This document shows positions 1 through 14,329 of a DNA stretch of 64,000 bases, piece by piece. Below the pieces are notes generated by a model. The model ran no database searches and was not told the origin of the DNA. It saw only the letters and a program-made list of their open reading frames with translations. The stretch covers positions 318,373 to 382,372 of the forward strand of contig JAYKAV010001831.1 in the NCBI GenBank assembly GCA_035582835.1. The letters run 5' to 3'. Position numbers and translations under genes: made by a program. Source of the stretch: Phoebastria nigripes (lineage: Eukaryota; Chordata; Aves; Procellariiformes; Diomedeidae). Each line of letters begins with the position of its first letter. The first letter of the stretch is position 1.

Positions 1-1509
1 GTTTTTGAATTAACTGTTATAAAATTTCCAAATATTGGAACTAACTAAAAAAAAAAGAAGAAATTCTAGCTTCTGACAGTACTATTGTGAGCTTTTTGAT
101 TTTCCTACAGTTGTACACTAAATAAGACATGATCATTATGGAGTCAAATATATTCAGTGATAGATATAATTTTGCTTTCCTCTCTGAACACAAATGTCCC
201 AATGTGACTGAAGATTTAATTACAGGAAGTATGATAATGAAGTTCTCAGGTTCTGTACAGAAGCTCATTGCAATCAGCTGATCAACTGAGAGCATGGACG
301 AACCATTTATTGGGGTTTTTGGTTTTGTTTGTTGGTTTGTTTTTTCTGTATGGTCTTTTTAACTTAGTACAGGGAGGAGATTATGAGTTTCAGATAAGTT
401 AATTTAAGACAGTTGGGTTCTGGGGTACCAAAACAGTTACGAATTTCAATGCTTCCTCCATTCCTGGTATTTAATTCTTCAGGCCTTAGAAAATCACAGC
501 AAGGTTTTTTCACTTCAGGTTTCCTAATCCCTAAAACAGGCTTCTAGATTCTTGTCCCAGGAATGTGGTGAGAGCTCTCATTATTAAAATACGTGATATT
601 TCCTTCTTTATTACTGTCATGTCACAGGTGAGGTTTTGCTTTAAAATAAATATCCGTTGAGGAATTGTTTTTGAATGTGGTTTCCTAAGAAGACAAAGCT
701 CATGTGATGGTGCTTGCTGCATGTGTGTGCCTGCCTGTGTGCCCTACTAGCAATAACTTTTGACTCTTGTCCAACTTCAACATCTCTTAGCGCTCTCCTG
801 AAAAACAAGTTCACTCCGTGCTAGATACCAAAGAATCAGTGCAGGACACAAATCCGTGTTTTACAGAAAAGCAAGTTTTACTCGTTCAGCTGCTTGTGGA
901 ACCACTTGTTTCTTATGTAACATATGGGTTTAATTTGTTTCTTTTCCAAGTTGGGAAAGATTGTTCTTTTTAAACTGATTCTTGCATGACTTTGTCTTGG
1001 TCCAGGCTGGATTGTTTTGATGGGGAGTTGTGAGATGGCAGATTTAAGTTCTCATACAGGTGTGCAAGCCAGGAGATCTGGCCCGGTTTTTATATAGACT
1101 TCGTATGATTGCTATTCCCAGTTTTCCTGTATGATGTGACTTGAAAGTGTGGACGCTTGTCTGATGTTAGTGACCATATCACCTATTCTTTGGTTCTTTT
1201 GATTTCAAAGAGGTATTTCAGATTTTCTGCAATTTATTTCAGGATGCGTTAGTTGATACCGTGAGCATGATTCTCTATTGTCTCCAGCATGACCAGCAAG
1301 CCACTGACATTTCCATCCTTTGCAAGCCCAGTTATCCAGCCATACCTGCTGCCAAGCTTCAACTGAAAGCTGAACAGAGGAGAGACGCATTTTTCCTTTG
1401 AACTACGTTTACCTTCCCTTTTTTAGTTCAACATATCCCCTGCATCAGTCCTGGGGAAGCTAAGGGAGTTCTGCCGCTCTCTGGTTATCCTACATAATCG
1501 TTACTTACC
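1..1509. other. Unique non-coding sequence
   Basis: AT-rich, T-rich sequence with short homopolymers. The open frames here are short and rich in Cys, Phe, Ser and Ile, as expected from chance in T-rich DNA. No recognisable repeat, exon or RNA gene was seen. Intron or intergenic DNA is the best description. Confidence 0.6.
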
Positions 1510-1740
1510 GTTTTATCTCTCGTTTTGTAACGGCTTTACCCCAGACACCCTGGTCTTCCACCTCGACAAGGGTAGTATTTCCTGCGTCCCCCTGCCTTCC
1601 CTGGGGGCTCTGCAGCGGCCCCAGGGGGTCTCTGCGGCAGCAGCCAGGCAGGCTGCAATGTGCCTCCTCTCCCGTGCTCCGCCTCCTAACCTGTGTTTTG
1701 TCACCTGTCTGGCGCAGCTGATGGACTTTCCTTAAAAAAG
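1510..1740. promoter_or_regulatory. GC-rich, CpG-containing patch
   Basis: A local rise in GC with several CpGs in a window that otherwise has very few, including TCGAC, GCGTCC, GCGGCC, TGCGGC, CCCGTG, TCCGCC and GGCGCAG. The minus strand is open here for about 60 codons, but that frame begins at GTG rather than ATG and is Arg/Ala/Gly-rich, as GC-rich DNA tends to give. It could be a small regulatory element, a former promoter or an unrecognised exon. I see no TATA box or clear splice pair that decides between these. Confidence 0.25.
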
Positions 1741-4700
1741 AAGTGTTTGTATCATTATGTGGATGCTATTTTAATCCACTACCTAAAATAGAAAGGACTG
1801 ATCTTTTGGAGTTAGGTTTTTACCTTCCCAAAAATAAATTCTAACCAAAGAATATTTCTTTAATTAAAAACATATAGCTTTATACTTGCTACACTGTCAG
1901 TGAAAAATAGGAGTAGGACTTTCAGACTGCATTTAGTACTGTCCCGAAACTTTTATTCACTAAATTGCCAAATAGTAGGTGTTCAATCATTTCTTTTGAT
2001 TTCTTAAATTGAAATAACATAGAGTGGTAACTAGTAGTATCTGTGAGGAGAGTTTAGGGGACCTTTTTTCTTATTACTCACATCTGCAGTGCAGCAAAGG
2101 GCTAATGAGGTCCTGTTGTCTCCAGGCTCACCATCTTTGTTTCTGCTCGTTTCATTTGTAATCACCTGACAGGAACATTTCCACAACTTTTTGAGTTATC
2201 ATTCACTTTCGTAAGGAGGTGGGTAAAGGCTTTCTAATAAAGTTTTATCGTTTGATTCTAACTTTGAAGATATGTTTCCAAGATACTGTTGTTCAGCAGA
2301 AAGTAGGCTCTTTCTTTTAAATGTGTGCTGCTTGTAGGCCAGGTTCTGAATCCAGGCTGTGCTTAGCGCCTTGATCTCAGGCTTGTTCTGTTTGGTTTGG
2401 TTTTGTTAATTTTCCACCACAGATAAAACGCCAGTGTTTTGTCTAGTAGGAAAAGTGCTATGAGCTTCTGCATGGAAAAGTATGTCTTATTTTGTTTATG
2501 CAGATAGGTTTTATGGATTATTTCCTCTTTTATCTACCATCTGTTGTTGACTCCTATTCTTTCTGGAGGTTCTTCCCCTCCAACCCTCTCAAATATTTCT
2601 TTTTTTAGCAAATACGTCGTGCAGCTCTTTTTGTGTGTGACCCTGAAGAATCCAGTCTGTTGTTCAGTGTATTTGCCACTTGGATAAAAAATGCTTGAAT
2701 AACAATGACTAGAGTTTTAAAAAATAAGTGTATTGCTTTAGACATCTGACCAGTACATTCTGAGTGCCTAGTATCTTCTGCTGAAACTGGAAGTGCTTTT
2801 GTTCTTCAAGAATCAAAATAAGATGTCCATGGAAGAAAGTGAAAAGTGTTGTGTATTCATTAACGAAAGGCAAGTTGCTGGTCCCTGAACTCATTTCTGA
2901 GTTCCACAAAACTAAGTGTAAAATAAAGTCTTTTTGCAGAGATATAAATTAGAAAAAGTAAGTGGTCTGCATGGCATGAAATCATTTGAGATTTTTATTT
3001 CCTTTCTTTTTGCATTCTGTCATTTAAATAGGTATATTTTTGTGACGTAGTATTAAAGACAGATTGACATAAGTATTTCACACTATTGCAAACAAAAAAT
3101 GTAAATTTGAGAAGAAATCTGAAGTTACAAAAACTAAGCTGACCATTTCAATGTCAATTCATTCATTCCAATTCATTGCATTAAAACACGAACACCTTCA
3201 CATATTGATAGCTCTGACATAATTTTAACTCTGACATTATTAGGAGTGGAATGTATATCAAACCTTCCTTCCTGTTATATCAAATGTGCTTTTTAATTCT
3301 TACATCTGGGATCTCTTTTTTGTCATACCTGTATCCTTTACAGTAGTGTTAGTAAAATAGTCATAACTAAGTATTTATTTGGATGAGGATTAGATATTGG
3401 TATTGGGAGAAACGCATTATAAGCTGCACATGACATTGTAGTTCAACAGCAGAGAGGCTAAGCATGGCTTCAGTTACTCCTAGCACTGGTGAGTGGTCAC
3501 ATTGCTGGTCAAAGAAACATAATTATCAGAGGAATAAGCATTAAATTGGGATGGTGAAGTATTTTTTATCAAATTACAATAAACTAACATAAAGAAGGAT
3601 TGTTTTGTGAAATGGCAGTGTTATCCTCTAATACCTGTGGCAATATGTTTGACTGAACTAAAACCATTTTAGTGTTAGTCTGCTGTCCTCATTAGAAGAG
3701 AGTGGGTTTCTCTGTGAAGCTTTGCAATTGATTTAAATTAAATTATAACTGTAATGCAGTGCTTTGTTTGAGGGCTTTTAGGTCAGATGGGTATGTGCCC
3801 TTGCATGCTGGAAGGATGCAGAAAGCATTGTGCTCAAGTAACTGAGATTCAAGCAGTCAAATTGGCATGAAAATTTCTAATATTGGGCAAAAGTCAGGGC
3901 AAGAGTTAGCTACCATCAGAGTACAAAGCTGAACTTGGGGGTCTGGTGTTTGTTAGGTGGTTAATGGGCACCTGCGAATCCCTCTTTGGGGGCGTGCTGG
4001 TGGGCGAGTGCCTGATGAGTTGGTTGTGCAGCCACAGTCATCAAATACTGCCAAAGTTTGCCAAAGGCATATAAACAGACCTGTAAAAGATCAACCCTGG
4101 ATCGATAAAGACAAGCAATGTCAAAGAATACATGGAATCTGAATGGGTGTATAATATTGCAGGAATTCCTCTTATTTTTAAGCTGTGCTATGACTTTTTG
4201 AGTATTCAGGTGTTTAAAAATAGCAGTCCATAGAGCCCTACTACTATAACAGATGAGCATAGATAACTTTTTATGACTAACACTTCATTTGTTGGCACAT
4301 TATCTTTTCAACTTGTTAGGTCAGCGTCTGCAATCACTAAGGACTGTTTGAGGGAACTTTCTGTTTTTTACAAAAAGGAAGGTATGTAAACACGAAGGGC
4401 CAATCTGGGCCAACTACTAGTTGGTTTATGTCCCCTGAGACCTTCCTATGAACTCCATGTGGCAGGAACTTCTGCTGAAGTACTGCATGAGTAAAAGCTC
4501 AAGTTACTACTTTTTGGATCCACCATTGAGTGACTGACAGGAAAAGGCAAACAATGCCAAAAAGAGAAAAGTAAAAAAAAAAAAATTCCATTTTCTTTTG
4601 TCCATGTGTCTTCAATCAGGTTTAAACAAGCTTAAACATCATTTATTTCCCCTCAGATTCACTCTCTAGTGAGGCAGGCAGAGGCAAGCAGAATTACTGA

Positions 4701-7700
4701 GTTGGAGGACTCTTAAAATGTCTTTGATGCAAGATACCTTCTACTTACTGAAAGAGTTTAATTTAAACAAATTAATTCCTTTCACATAATGGAAAAATCA
4801 AGCAATGATTAAAAAAAGCAGGACCCTACTGCTCTCCCCACCCTCAGAAAATCATTAAACAGTTCAGGCAGGTGAAATCAGTGGTGATTGTCCGAAAGTC
4901 AAGATGAGGCAGGTGCTGTGGGTGGCTTTTTTGTTCACTTTTCCTGTGAAAACTAGGGCAATTCGTTTAAAGCGACAAAAGAATTTGCATTTATTCTTTC
5001 AGACAGCTGCTGCAGAAGATGTATTGGAGAAGAGTGTAGAAATCAGAGGCATTAGAGAAGATCACAAGCATCTGACCATGCTTCAGAGGTAGTGAAAATA
5101 CTCAGATGGCAGACATGTGGCACAAAGAGACCTGGAAGAGAAGAATAAGTTTCTTCTGAACAGTTCTCTTTATATGAGGGGGAAAAAACCCCTCGGTGTG
5201 TTTCTACTTATTTTTGCAAATCAGCTTGTTACTGTGCTAGCGGACTAGAAGTCACACCCAAACACAAGATAGGACTTACACAAATAGCTGCTCTTTATCA
5301 AAGTGATGCTGATCATCCAGTTATCCTACAGTGACTGTTAGAGCTGTAAAATCTTGCAAGTTTTCCCCAAAACTTCCCATTAACTCTTCTCTCTTACTCT
5401 CTCCTGATAACAACAACAAGAATTTGGTATTTTATCAGTTGTCAAAAATCCAATTAAGCACGAAAGGCTTTCAGAAGGAGCACCTTAATATTTGTTGTTT
5501 AATGTTTTATCAAACTCCGTGGTTTGTCCCTGCGGGAGCTACAAGTAGTGTATATCGTAAGTACAAGGACTGACAGTTAGTATGATCACCAGTGTTAGGT
5601 GAAGGTGTGTGCTGTTGGGGAACTGCCTCTATCATTAGGTTTATGTGAGGGTCTGTTCTCATCCTATAGTTTTTTTAGTCACAATGTAACATAAAGGTCA
5701 GGTAACACAACTGAAATTTCTTAAGGGATTTCTAATTGCTACGTATGACAACTTAGAGGTCTGGGCCTGAAACATGCAAGCTTTTGTGCCTGAAGCTAAC
5801 TTCATTAGGAAACCTTAATCCTTCTCCAGATCAGGATGCTGCTTTGGTTCCTTTAATAGTATATCCAAACCTGACATCCTGGTCTTATTGTTTTGCTTGA
5901 TTATGCTCATGTCATCAACATTTTATTAAATAATTTGACTGGAGAGAATGTCACTTTAGTACACAATCAAATATATATAATCATCAAATATATTGCATTA
6001 CATAGTTTTATTACATATTACGATATTTGAGGATGAAATATTTTGCAAATATAACTCCTTCTGTTAAAGAATAATATGGCTTGTGATATTCCATTAGTTT
6101 TGCAGTCAACCATATAAACCACAGCTGTATTAAATGAACAGAGCACTTCCACTTAACGCTTTCTATGCAAGTTACGTGGTTGTTTTTGTGAGGTATTATC
6201 ATATGTAAAGAGGTGTCTGCTCCAGTATTTTGCCTTAATGTGTAATTTCTTTGCTTTTATAGGTTTAAACCAGACCCTTTATATTGCTTTAATGTATTTT
6301 TTGCATGTATTATAAACACACCCACACATGCATCAGTTCAACATTCCAGCAAGGCAGCTGATTTTAAAAAAATGTTGTTAAACAAGTTGAAACTGGTTGG
6401 CACATATCTGAAGAAAGAAATCAAATAAAACTGGCAACTAAAGAGGAAGGGAAGTTGATATTGGCACTTCATCACAGAGGTCTCTAGGTAAAACATATGC
6501 AAAAGCCCTTAAAACGTAGTTCTACTTTGAAAAGTGACTATGTAAAAATGTCACCTTACTGAACAGATCTATTCCTTGTGTGTACTCAGTATTGCATCTG
6601 CTTGCCTTTGTAATAAAATAGATTTTTTTTCTTCGATTGCTTTTCCTGTTAACTCTAGAGTATCAACACAAACCTGGTTTGCATTTTGACATTTGTGCTA
6701 CTAAAGGTCAGTCACTTGACAGAGTTTGCAAAGGATCTTAGGTGCAAGTTCTCTGACGGATGGACAGCAAGAAAAGATCATACTTAAGCTGTCAAATTCC
6801 GGCCTGAGTTTGAATTACTGGTACCTTAAACTTCACGTCTCCTCTTTTCCCTTTTTGAATTTAAGTTATCCCAGTTCCTTTGATAGTAATGCTCAGATTG
6901 AAGTTTTAGCTTCAGTGGGCTAGTATTTCATGACAGAGCATAGAAAATGAATGCATGATTGCAAATGGAGTAAATCTGATCTAAAGAGCATGGTATAGGA
7001 AGAAGGAGCCACTCAGCTATTTCTAGAATTACTTTCTACATCAGGAAAATACTTTCAGGTACAACTGGTACAAGTATTGCTTATATTACATAATTACTGG
7101 GGGTTTTTAAAGGTTTAATAATGTACTATTGAAAGTAAGTTTTCAGTCTTGTCCTTTTGCCTTAAGTGTAAAGTTGCTCAGAAGAGTTTTCTATTACTAA
7201 TTATCATTTTGCAGGATTCATTTTGTCAAGGTAAGGGTTTATTTTGTATCTTTTTATCACGATAGACACTTCATTAGGCATGCTGAAAATATAATTATGC
7301 TTGATCACCTACTTCTTACACCCCTGAACTGATCTTGCCATAGTGCGGATGTTCATTTGTGTATCTTCTTAACTTGTCTGTGTGCTTACTTGAGTTTCTT
7401 GCCCTTACTAGATGTAAAGTAGCACTGAAACATGCAAATAAATGAGAGGTATCTAACTATGTGTTAGTCAGCACTCTTAAAATCTAATTATCAGTGTTAT
7501 TTGTAAATATGATTACCTGTGCTCCAGTCAACCTGTGTTTCTTTTGCAACTTTTATTTCTTTTATCTGTCCTTGTATGGTAGTGCTTCCCTTTTAAACTA
7601 TATGAAAGAAGACAAAAACATGTCCAGATCTGACAGAGACATGAAGAATTTCAAGCTGGACACCTGACAAAAGTGTTATTACAGCACTTTGATAAGCTCC

Positions 7701-10700
7701 GAGCTTAAAACCTGAGGTTAAAATACTGCATGAGTATCAACATTGCTATTTTCAATTCTGATTAGGAAATGGGATGTTCCAAGAATTTTGAGTGGCTTGA
7801 TGTGAATAAAAAAGGCGAATATAGGTGAATTAGGGGCTTTTGTTTTGGGTATTTTTTCGCAAAGAAAAATTTCTGAACGGTTTTAGATTCTGTGGACATT
7901 GACACATTGGCTGGCACAGTGCAAACATGCTTAGGTGATGTCACAGCTCCTGATGGGATCACCAAAGGGTTCAAAATTGCCTGGAGAGTGTTAGAAAGGC
8001 TTAAGAATTTATTTCATAATACTCTAAAAAAGCTACAACTTAACCAGGATGACCATTTTTTTTACTTGGTGTTGTAAATCTGTAAGTTGGGGTGGTGTGA
8101 AAAATACTGTTCTTCACGTCTTTCTGTTTTTAGTGTTGTGACCCTGGAAGTGTACCTAGTATTTGGCTCTTGGGGTGATTGTATGATCAGATGAGCTAAA
8201 AAGGCGTGCACTTCCACCAAGCTTGAGAAGCACGGCAGTGAAGCAATTTTATGCTGAGCAGAGGACATTGGCCTCAGCACCTTTTCCTTTTTTCTTTTAG
8301 TGAGGTGCTCATAGTCAGCAGTTTGCTGCTGATCAAAGCCATCATTTCAGCTAATGGAAGGAGCCATCTACATGCAGAACACTTTTCTCAGATATGCCTT
8401 TTGTCCTAGTCTGCTTTCCTTACAGCTCTAAGAAGGTTTTCTAGTTGATGTGAGTGCACTGAAAGAGGCCCCTATGTGCTCATCTCTCCCTTTTCTACAC
8501 TTGCGATACCATAGCAGTTTGTTTGTGAAACTAAACAGCTCTTTTTTATGCATCAGGCTAAGTACTTTGGGATAAAGGTACAGGTTGTTCATATACACAG
8601 CCCATACTTTAAATGTGTTTTCTGACCTGGCTTTCTGTTTGTGTGATGTAGAGAATACACCAGGGAATGTCTATGATTTTTTTTTTTTCTTTCAAACAAA
8701 AAACTAAATCTGGTGAAAATTTTCTAATATGGTGCTTGTTACCATGGCAACCTAAAATACGGTTTTGTGTGTGTTTGTACTATAAGCTGACTTGAGATGC
8801 TAATGTTAGTGAAAGTATGTTAAATTACATTGCTTCCATCCTCCCTGCAGTTTCTCTTCCAGCCTTCCCATGCCTAACACTTACTTTTGGATAGTATCTG
8901 ATTGTACCTCTGAGAAATAGGAGTGTTGCACTTATCCTTCGTCTCCAGTTTTTGAATCCTCAGTGAATGGGGTCTGTGAGTTACCAGTTACTAGTCATTG
9001 TGGTGATTACATGAAATGCCGCCTGAAATGCCTCATGTGTGTTATGCAGATTGTCAAATCAGGTGATCTAATGATCTCTCTGAACCTTAAATCCATGGAC
9101 TGCAGTCTTGGTTGGCATGTCCACACTTTGGGGTTTTTACGTATTCAATTCAGTAATATCGAAAGTATGACATGTCATGTTTTGGTACACTGGACTTTCA
9201 CTGGTCTCAAAGAGAAAATGTCACACACAGTTTTTGGGGGATTTTTTTTTCATTGTAATGTGGGATCTGTTATGGCTGTGCCAAAAATCTGTTGATGCGA
9301 TTTCTGTTGCCAATGCTTTGAATCAGGGATGGGGAAAAACTCAAAATAAAAACATATGTCATAGAATTTAGGATTTAGATCTAAATGCTAGCTTCTCACG
9401 ATGGCCATAGGCATTATCTGTCTGTAGAAAAAAATCTACACCCACCACCTCGAGTTATTTTGATGTGCATATTTTTCAATCAAGATACGGTATTAGCAGA
9501 TAAAGGGTTATTCTCTACTTTTCATGTCCACTTCAGAGCCACAGAAAGAGACTTGGCAAAACAGTCCCCTGTAAACACTGGAGAGTGATAATTATGTTCT
9601 TTCTATTCATAATAAATGCATCATATTGTTTTCCTAGCTACTTTCAGCTCTTCAAAAACAACCAAAACTGATAGCAATTAATTATCTTGAGCTGCACTGA
9701 AGTAATTCTACTAATAATTACTGCAGATAATTTTCTTCCAATCTGATATTCGGAAACTGTTTTCTGGTTTATACTGTTGCTTTGAATAGAAATTGGCTTC
9801 AGGAGAAAGAGAGAAGAGTACAGTGTTGGGTCCAAGTGTGTAGTAACTTAAGTAAAGCCTACAAAGGTCTAAAGTAATTGCCAGGTTGTTAAATTGGAAA
9901 ATACCCATTGAATGTCAAAAAAAATATAGGTATGTAGTACCCTGCAGCTCCTGAGAATATGCACAATTCTGAACTATTTATCTTTTCTATTAGTGCTAGG
10001 CTTGGTGGTATGATTTTTTGCTCTTTCTGATTTACTTCTGTTCGTTCTATTCAACATCATAATCAAGAATAGTTAGTTACCATTCAGGACTGACTCCAAA
10101 AGAGTCTGGAGAAAGTCAGCTATCCATTTAGATTTGATCCGTATTTCCATATGGTAGAAAGCCCAGATGATGTACTTACTAGTATACTTGGCAATTTTTC
10201 CCCAGGGATGGGGATGCCTTAAAAAATACATGAAAATTATCTAAACTAAATAAAGCTTTGAATCTTGAAAAGCAGCCGCTGGGAGTCAGCCTCTAATTCA
10301 AAGGAAATTCAAAGTGTGGTAGTAATATTCAGAGCTATAAGGACTTGTATGCCAGCAATATTTTATGTCCTGAAACTGCTTTTGATTTGATATTACAGGC
10401 AGGCAAGCTCTTTCAGTGTGTGAGCACTCTTGTGTATGCTAACTTCAGTTTCTGCAGCTTCCTTCGCTCTGTTCCCAGTTGATTCCCTTGAAACCTTGGA
10501 AAATTCATATCTCATCACCAACGTGTTCTTAAAATGCAGGTCTCCTTTCTCCATTCTTGCTTAAGTGCCCTAGTAGGGCTGCAGACTACAGATCTTACAT
10601 TTTGTACTTCTTGCTTACTTAAGTAATCTCCAGATAAATCTATCCCACCACTTTTTTTTTTTTTCCCTAGAATCAAGCAACAAATTTTATATTTGTTATG

Positions 10701-11639
10701 TATTACATGGCTTAATGTTTAGACATGAATTAGGAGTACTATTATAGTTTCACTTTGAGACTTCAGCTTTAAAAGCAGTACTCTTCCTTTGCAAGATACT
10801 ATTCTTGGGAAGAACTGTGCTATTACAGATATATTTAACGAGCACACCAAATACTGTGAACAGAATCACTATTGAATATAAGCTTGGTTTTTAAATATGA
10901 TACAGTCGTGTATCTTCTTTCTTGCAATGTTTTAATTTAAATGATAATTCATTATAGTCTGAGATAAATATTGTGGCTGGCTGCTACTTTCACTTCTATT
11001 TCAGTATTCCTAATTATCACAAAAACATAGTAACAAATTACATTGAGTTTTGTAGTCTGTATTTTATTGACTACTTTACCAATACTGCCATGGTCAGACT
11101 TTGAACTTTTTCCCAGTTTTATTTCGCATCGGATTCTTTACAGTTCAAATACCTGTTCATTTTTCTAAAATCTGAACAAGTGTGATGTTTTTATACAAAG
11201 GTAGAGACTTAGATTTTTGTATGCTACTACTTTGTCCCCTGTCGTCTTTGTGTCATTGGAGGAATTTTGCTTTTTTAATTACTATTATTTTTATTTGCTT
11301 ATTTTTTTAACTGATTATACCTAAAGACTGACACTCTGAAAGTAAGTGGTAAACTTGTGGAAATTTTCCTACAGATGCTCAGATGTTATTAATGATCAAG
11401 TATAAATTATCTAGGTTTTCTTACGCATTTTAGTTGATCTTGTTCAGAACTGTGCTTATATTTACACCTTTGTCTTCATTATTGGGGCCAGGATGTTTGC
11501 AGTAACTATTTCTTTTAAAAATAGTCTCTCCACCCTGTTCACCTCACTAGAATAATTTATATCTGGATACAGTATTGGACTAAGGTTGAACTTCTTTTTC
11601 CTGAACGGACACGAGACATGTCATGTTAGTTTTATTTAC
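1741..11639. other. Long unique non-coding stretch
   Basis: About 10 kb of AT-rich sequence in which T outnumbers A by eye on the + strand. Only short homopolymers (for example a T run near 8,680 and another near 10,650) and short chance frames are visible. No CR1 fragment, tRNA or convincing exon was found by eye. Old repeats decayed beyond recognition may be present. Confidence 0.55.
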
Positions 11640-13600
11640 TGGTAGTGTCTGAATTTTTTAGCTGAAAAAATGAGTCAGGAGAACATGTAAAATGTGAAGA
11701 GGAAATAACTCTCTGCAGAGGCCCAAGAAAGAAGAAAGAGATGACTAAAACTGAAGGAGGGAGGATTGCACAATTAACATGTGGTAAGCTTGTACTTTTA
11801 AGTAAGTAGAAATAACAATGTCATGAAAGTGAGTAATCCCTTTACAGGCTGTCCAAAAGATGTTGACAATATATGGAGATAATGGAAGAGTGAGAAGGAT
11901 CAAATAGAAAGAATGATCTGGAAGAAAATATGATGGGCTTTCTGGGACGTGTAAGGATAGATTTTAAATCTGGTAAATACAATTGGGAAGTATGAAAATG
12001 TAGATAAAACAGAAGTCCTAACTTGTAGGGAGTTGAGGGAAAAGGGATATAAAGAGATCTGGCAGATACCATCAAAAGGAAAAAAGCAAGCAGAAGGAAA
12101 ACTTATTAAAAACTTGATTGAGGTTTTACTGCTTAATAATGGAAGGAGAGACATACAGGAGGGTGACTTGCTTCATGGATATACAAATCCAAGAAAATAA
12201 ACTTTCAAATTATTAAACAATATACATAAGCAGACAAAAAAGTTGGAAACAAGAAGGGACATGAGCAATCTGCAGATGCTACATTAAAAATGAGAAGATG
12301 AGAAAAACCCTGGAAGGAAATGTTCCACAAGGTGCGGACTTCTAATGGACTTGAGTCTTACAGTTGATCTGAGGATTATCTGGGGCTTTTCCGTAGTTGA
12401 AGTGTGTACGCTGTTACATTCCTCTGTGGATTCTCCAACTTCTAATAAGGCTTGGATCTGGGCTGCATTCTTTTAGAGAGTGGGTCCATTAATGGGATTG
12501 CAGTCCTCTGCACACTTGCTCATTTTCATGAAACTTGGAGGTTTAATATATTGGAGGCACATCTCCTCTGCCAAATTACTAGGGGGATAGAGTCAGACAG
12601 ATGAAGTCTGTTAGTGCATCAAGTCTCTTTTCTGCTGGAAAGGGAGGGAGAGGGAGACAACTAATTTGCCTTAGATCCTTATCATAGAACCTTTTTTAGG
12701 TGTTCAGGGACTGGCATTTCAAGGTAGCTATTGGTTGATGTAAATTGTGAAATGAAGCCATGAGAATGTTGGCTCATACACCCCAAGCCACAGGTACACA
12801 GCCCAAGTATATCTTCTATGTTGGAAAGTAGAAAAATGCATGAAACTATTTAGGAGCTATGGTAAGTTGTGTTTTGGTTGAGAAAATAAAAATCTATGAC
12901 TGTGAGTGTTACAAAATCACCAGGTTCTTAGACATCTAGCTTAAATGATTATTTACTTAAGTTCTACAGAGAACTGACTCTAGAAAATAAACTTAACATG
13001 TTGTTAAATTTCCAGCAGAGATTATGCATGGGAAAGTTAAGATGAAACGTGCAGAAATTTTCTACTTTGATACTATGCGGTCATGCACCCATAATAAAGA
13101 AAAAATATGATGCGGAAGAGGAAGAGAGAAAGATGTAGATATTTCATTGTACTGGAGCAAATGTACACAATAATGTAACTAATATCATGGAAGGACATAA
13201 AATATACCTTGTAAGTGAATAAAAGAAGAGAATGGTGGAAGATCCACACCAAGAAAAACCTTAGTTGTTGGCAAAACAGATGTATATTTATGGTAAATAC
13301 ACTGGTAGTCAAGTAATTCTTGGATAGAATAAAAGGTAGGCAGTTAAAACAAGCAGAACAGGAAGTACCTTACAAAGACAAACTAGAAAGCAGTGTGAAT
13401 AACTGCTCATGTAAATTTCCGGGAGCAAAAACTGGGGCAGTGTACTTTGAGCTAGTGCAGGATTGCATTCTTAGTTCAATGGTCTAGACAGCTGGAGGCC
13501 ATTGTAGACTTCAGCCAATTAAACAAATTAAGTATGAGACATAGGATGCAAAGATTAAAGATAATTACTACAAGAAATGGATAAAGCAGATTGTATAGAC
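11640..13600. other. A/G-rich tract, possibly an old insertion
   Basis: Composition changes here: the + strand becomes strongly purine-rich, with many GAAAG, GGAAG and AGAAGA words, whereas the flanks are T-rich. Frames on both strands are broken and no family is recognisable. One explanation is an ancient retroelement, with the decayed CR1 reverse-transcriptase fragment just downstream (about 14.33-14.78 kb, + strand) as a possible continuation. Another is simple compositional drift. I cannot name a family from the sequence. Confidence 0.3.
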
Positions 13601-14329
13601 AGAATTTCTTCATTGCGTCTCATCCGTTGAGCTTCATAGTGTGGTGGTTACTTCCAGCAAGCTATTCTGCGGTTATTTTGCTTAAATATCACATCTAGTT
13701 TGATCTGCCATCTGAAAGATAACAGGCTGCCCATTTCAAGTGTCTGGAAAGCAGCTATTACGTTGAAGGTGTGAAGCAGATGCGTAAATATTACTTAGCG
13801 GTGTGCAGAGTAGAATCCAACCTTGCACAGCTACTTTGTGTATTATTCTACAAAAGCACAGGTTTGTTTTCCTTCAGAGGAACTCTCTCTGAGAAAATCT
13901 GCAAGGTATCTTTTCAGCCGTTTCGCTAATTACATAGGTGAGGCATCTATGGCAGAAGCTGAGAGAGCAAATTAACTTCTACCCCTAACGAGCACAAGAA
14001 TACTGAGATGAGATTAATTTAAGAAGCGAGGGATTACAAAATAATATCCTAAAGCAATCCCTCTGAATATTCTAGAACCTTGCATACTAGCTTTCTTGAT
14101 CAGATGTGGCAGTGTCTTAAGATCTGATCCTATCATACAGTACTTTGTATATAGGGTTTTGTAAAGGGTATCTTCATTTTTCCCGTCATTATTTACCACA
14201 TCAATGACTTTTGTTGTAAGTCTGAACAGTCTATTTTAATTGAAAGTTTAATTTAAAATATAATGTGGGATTGTCATTTAAATGAAATATAACAATTGGG
14301 GATTAATGTTAGATGAAAGGGAGTTTAAA

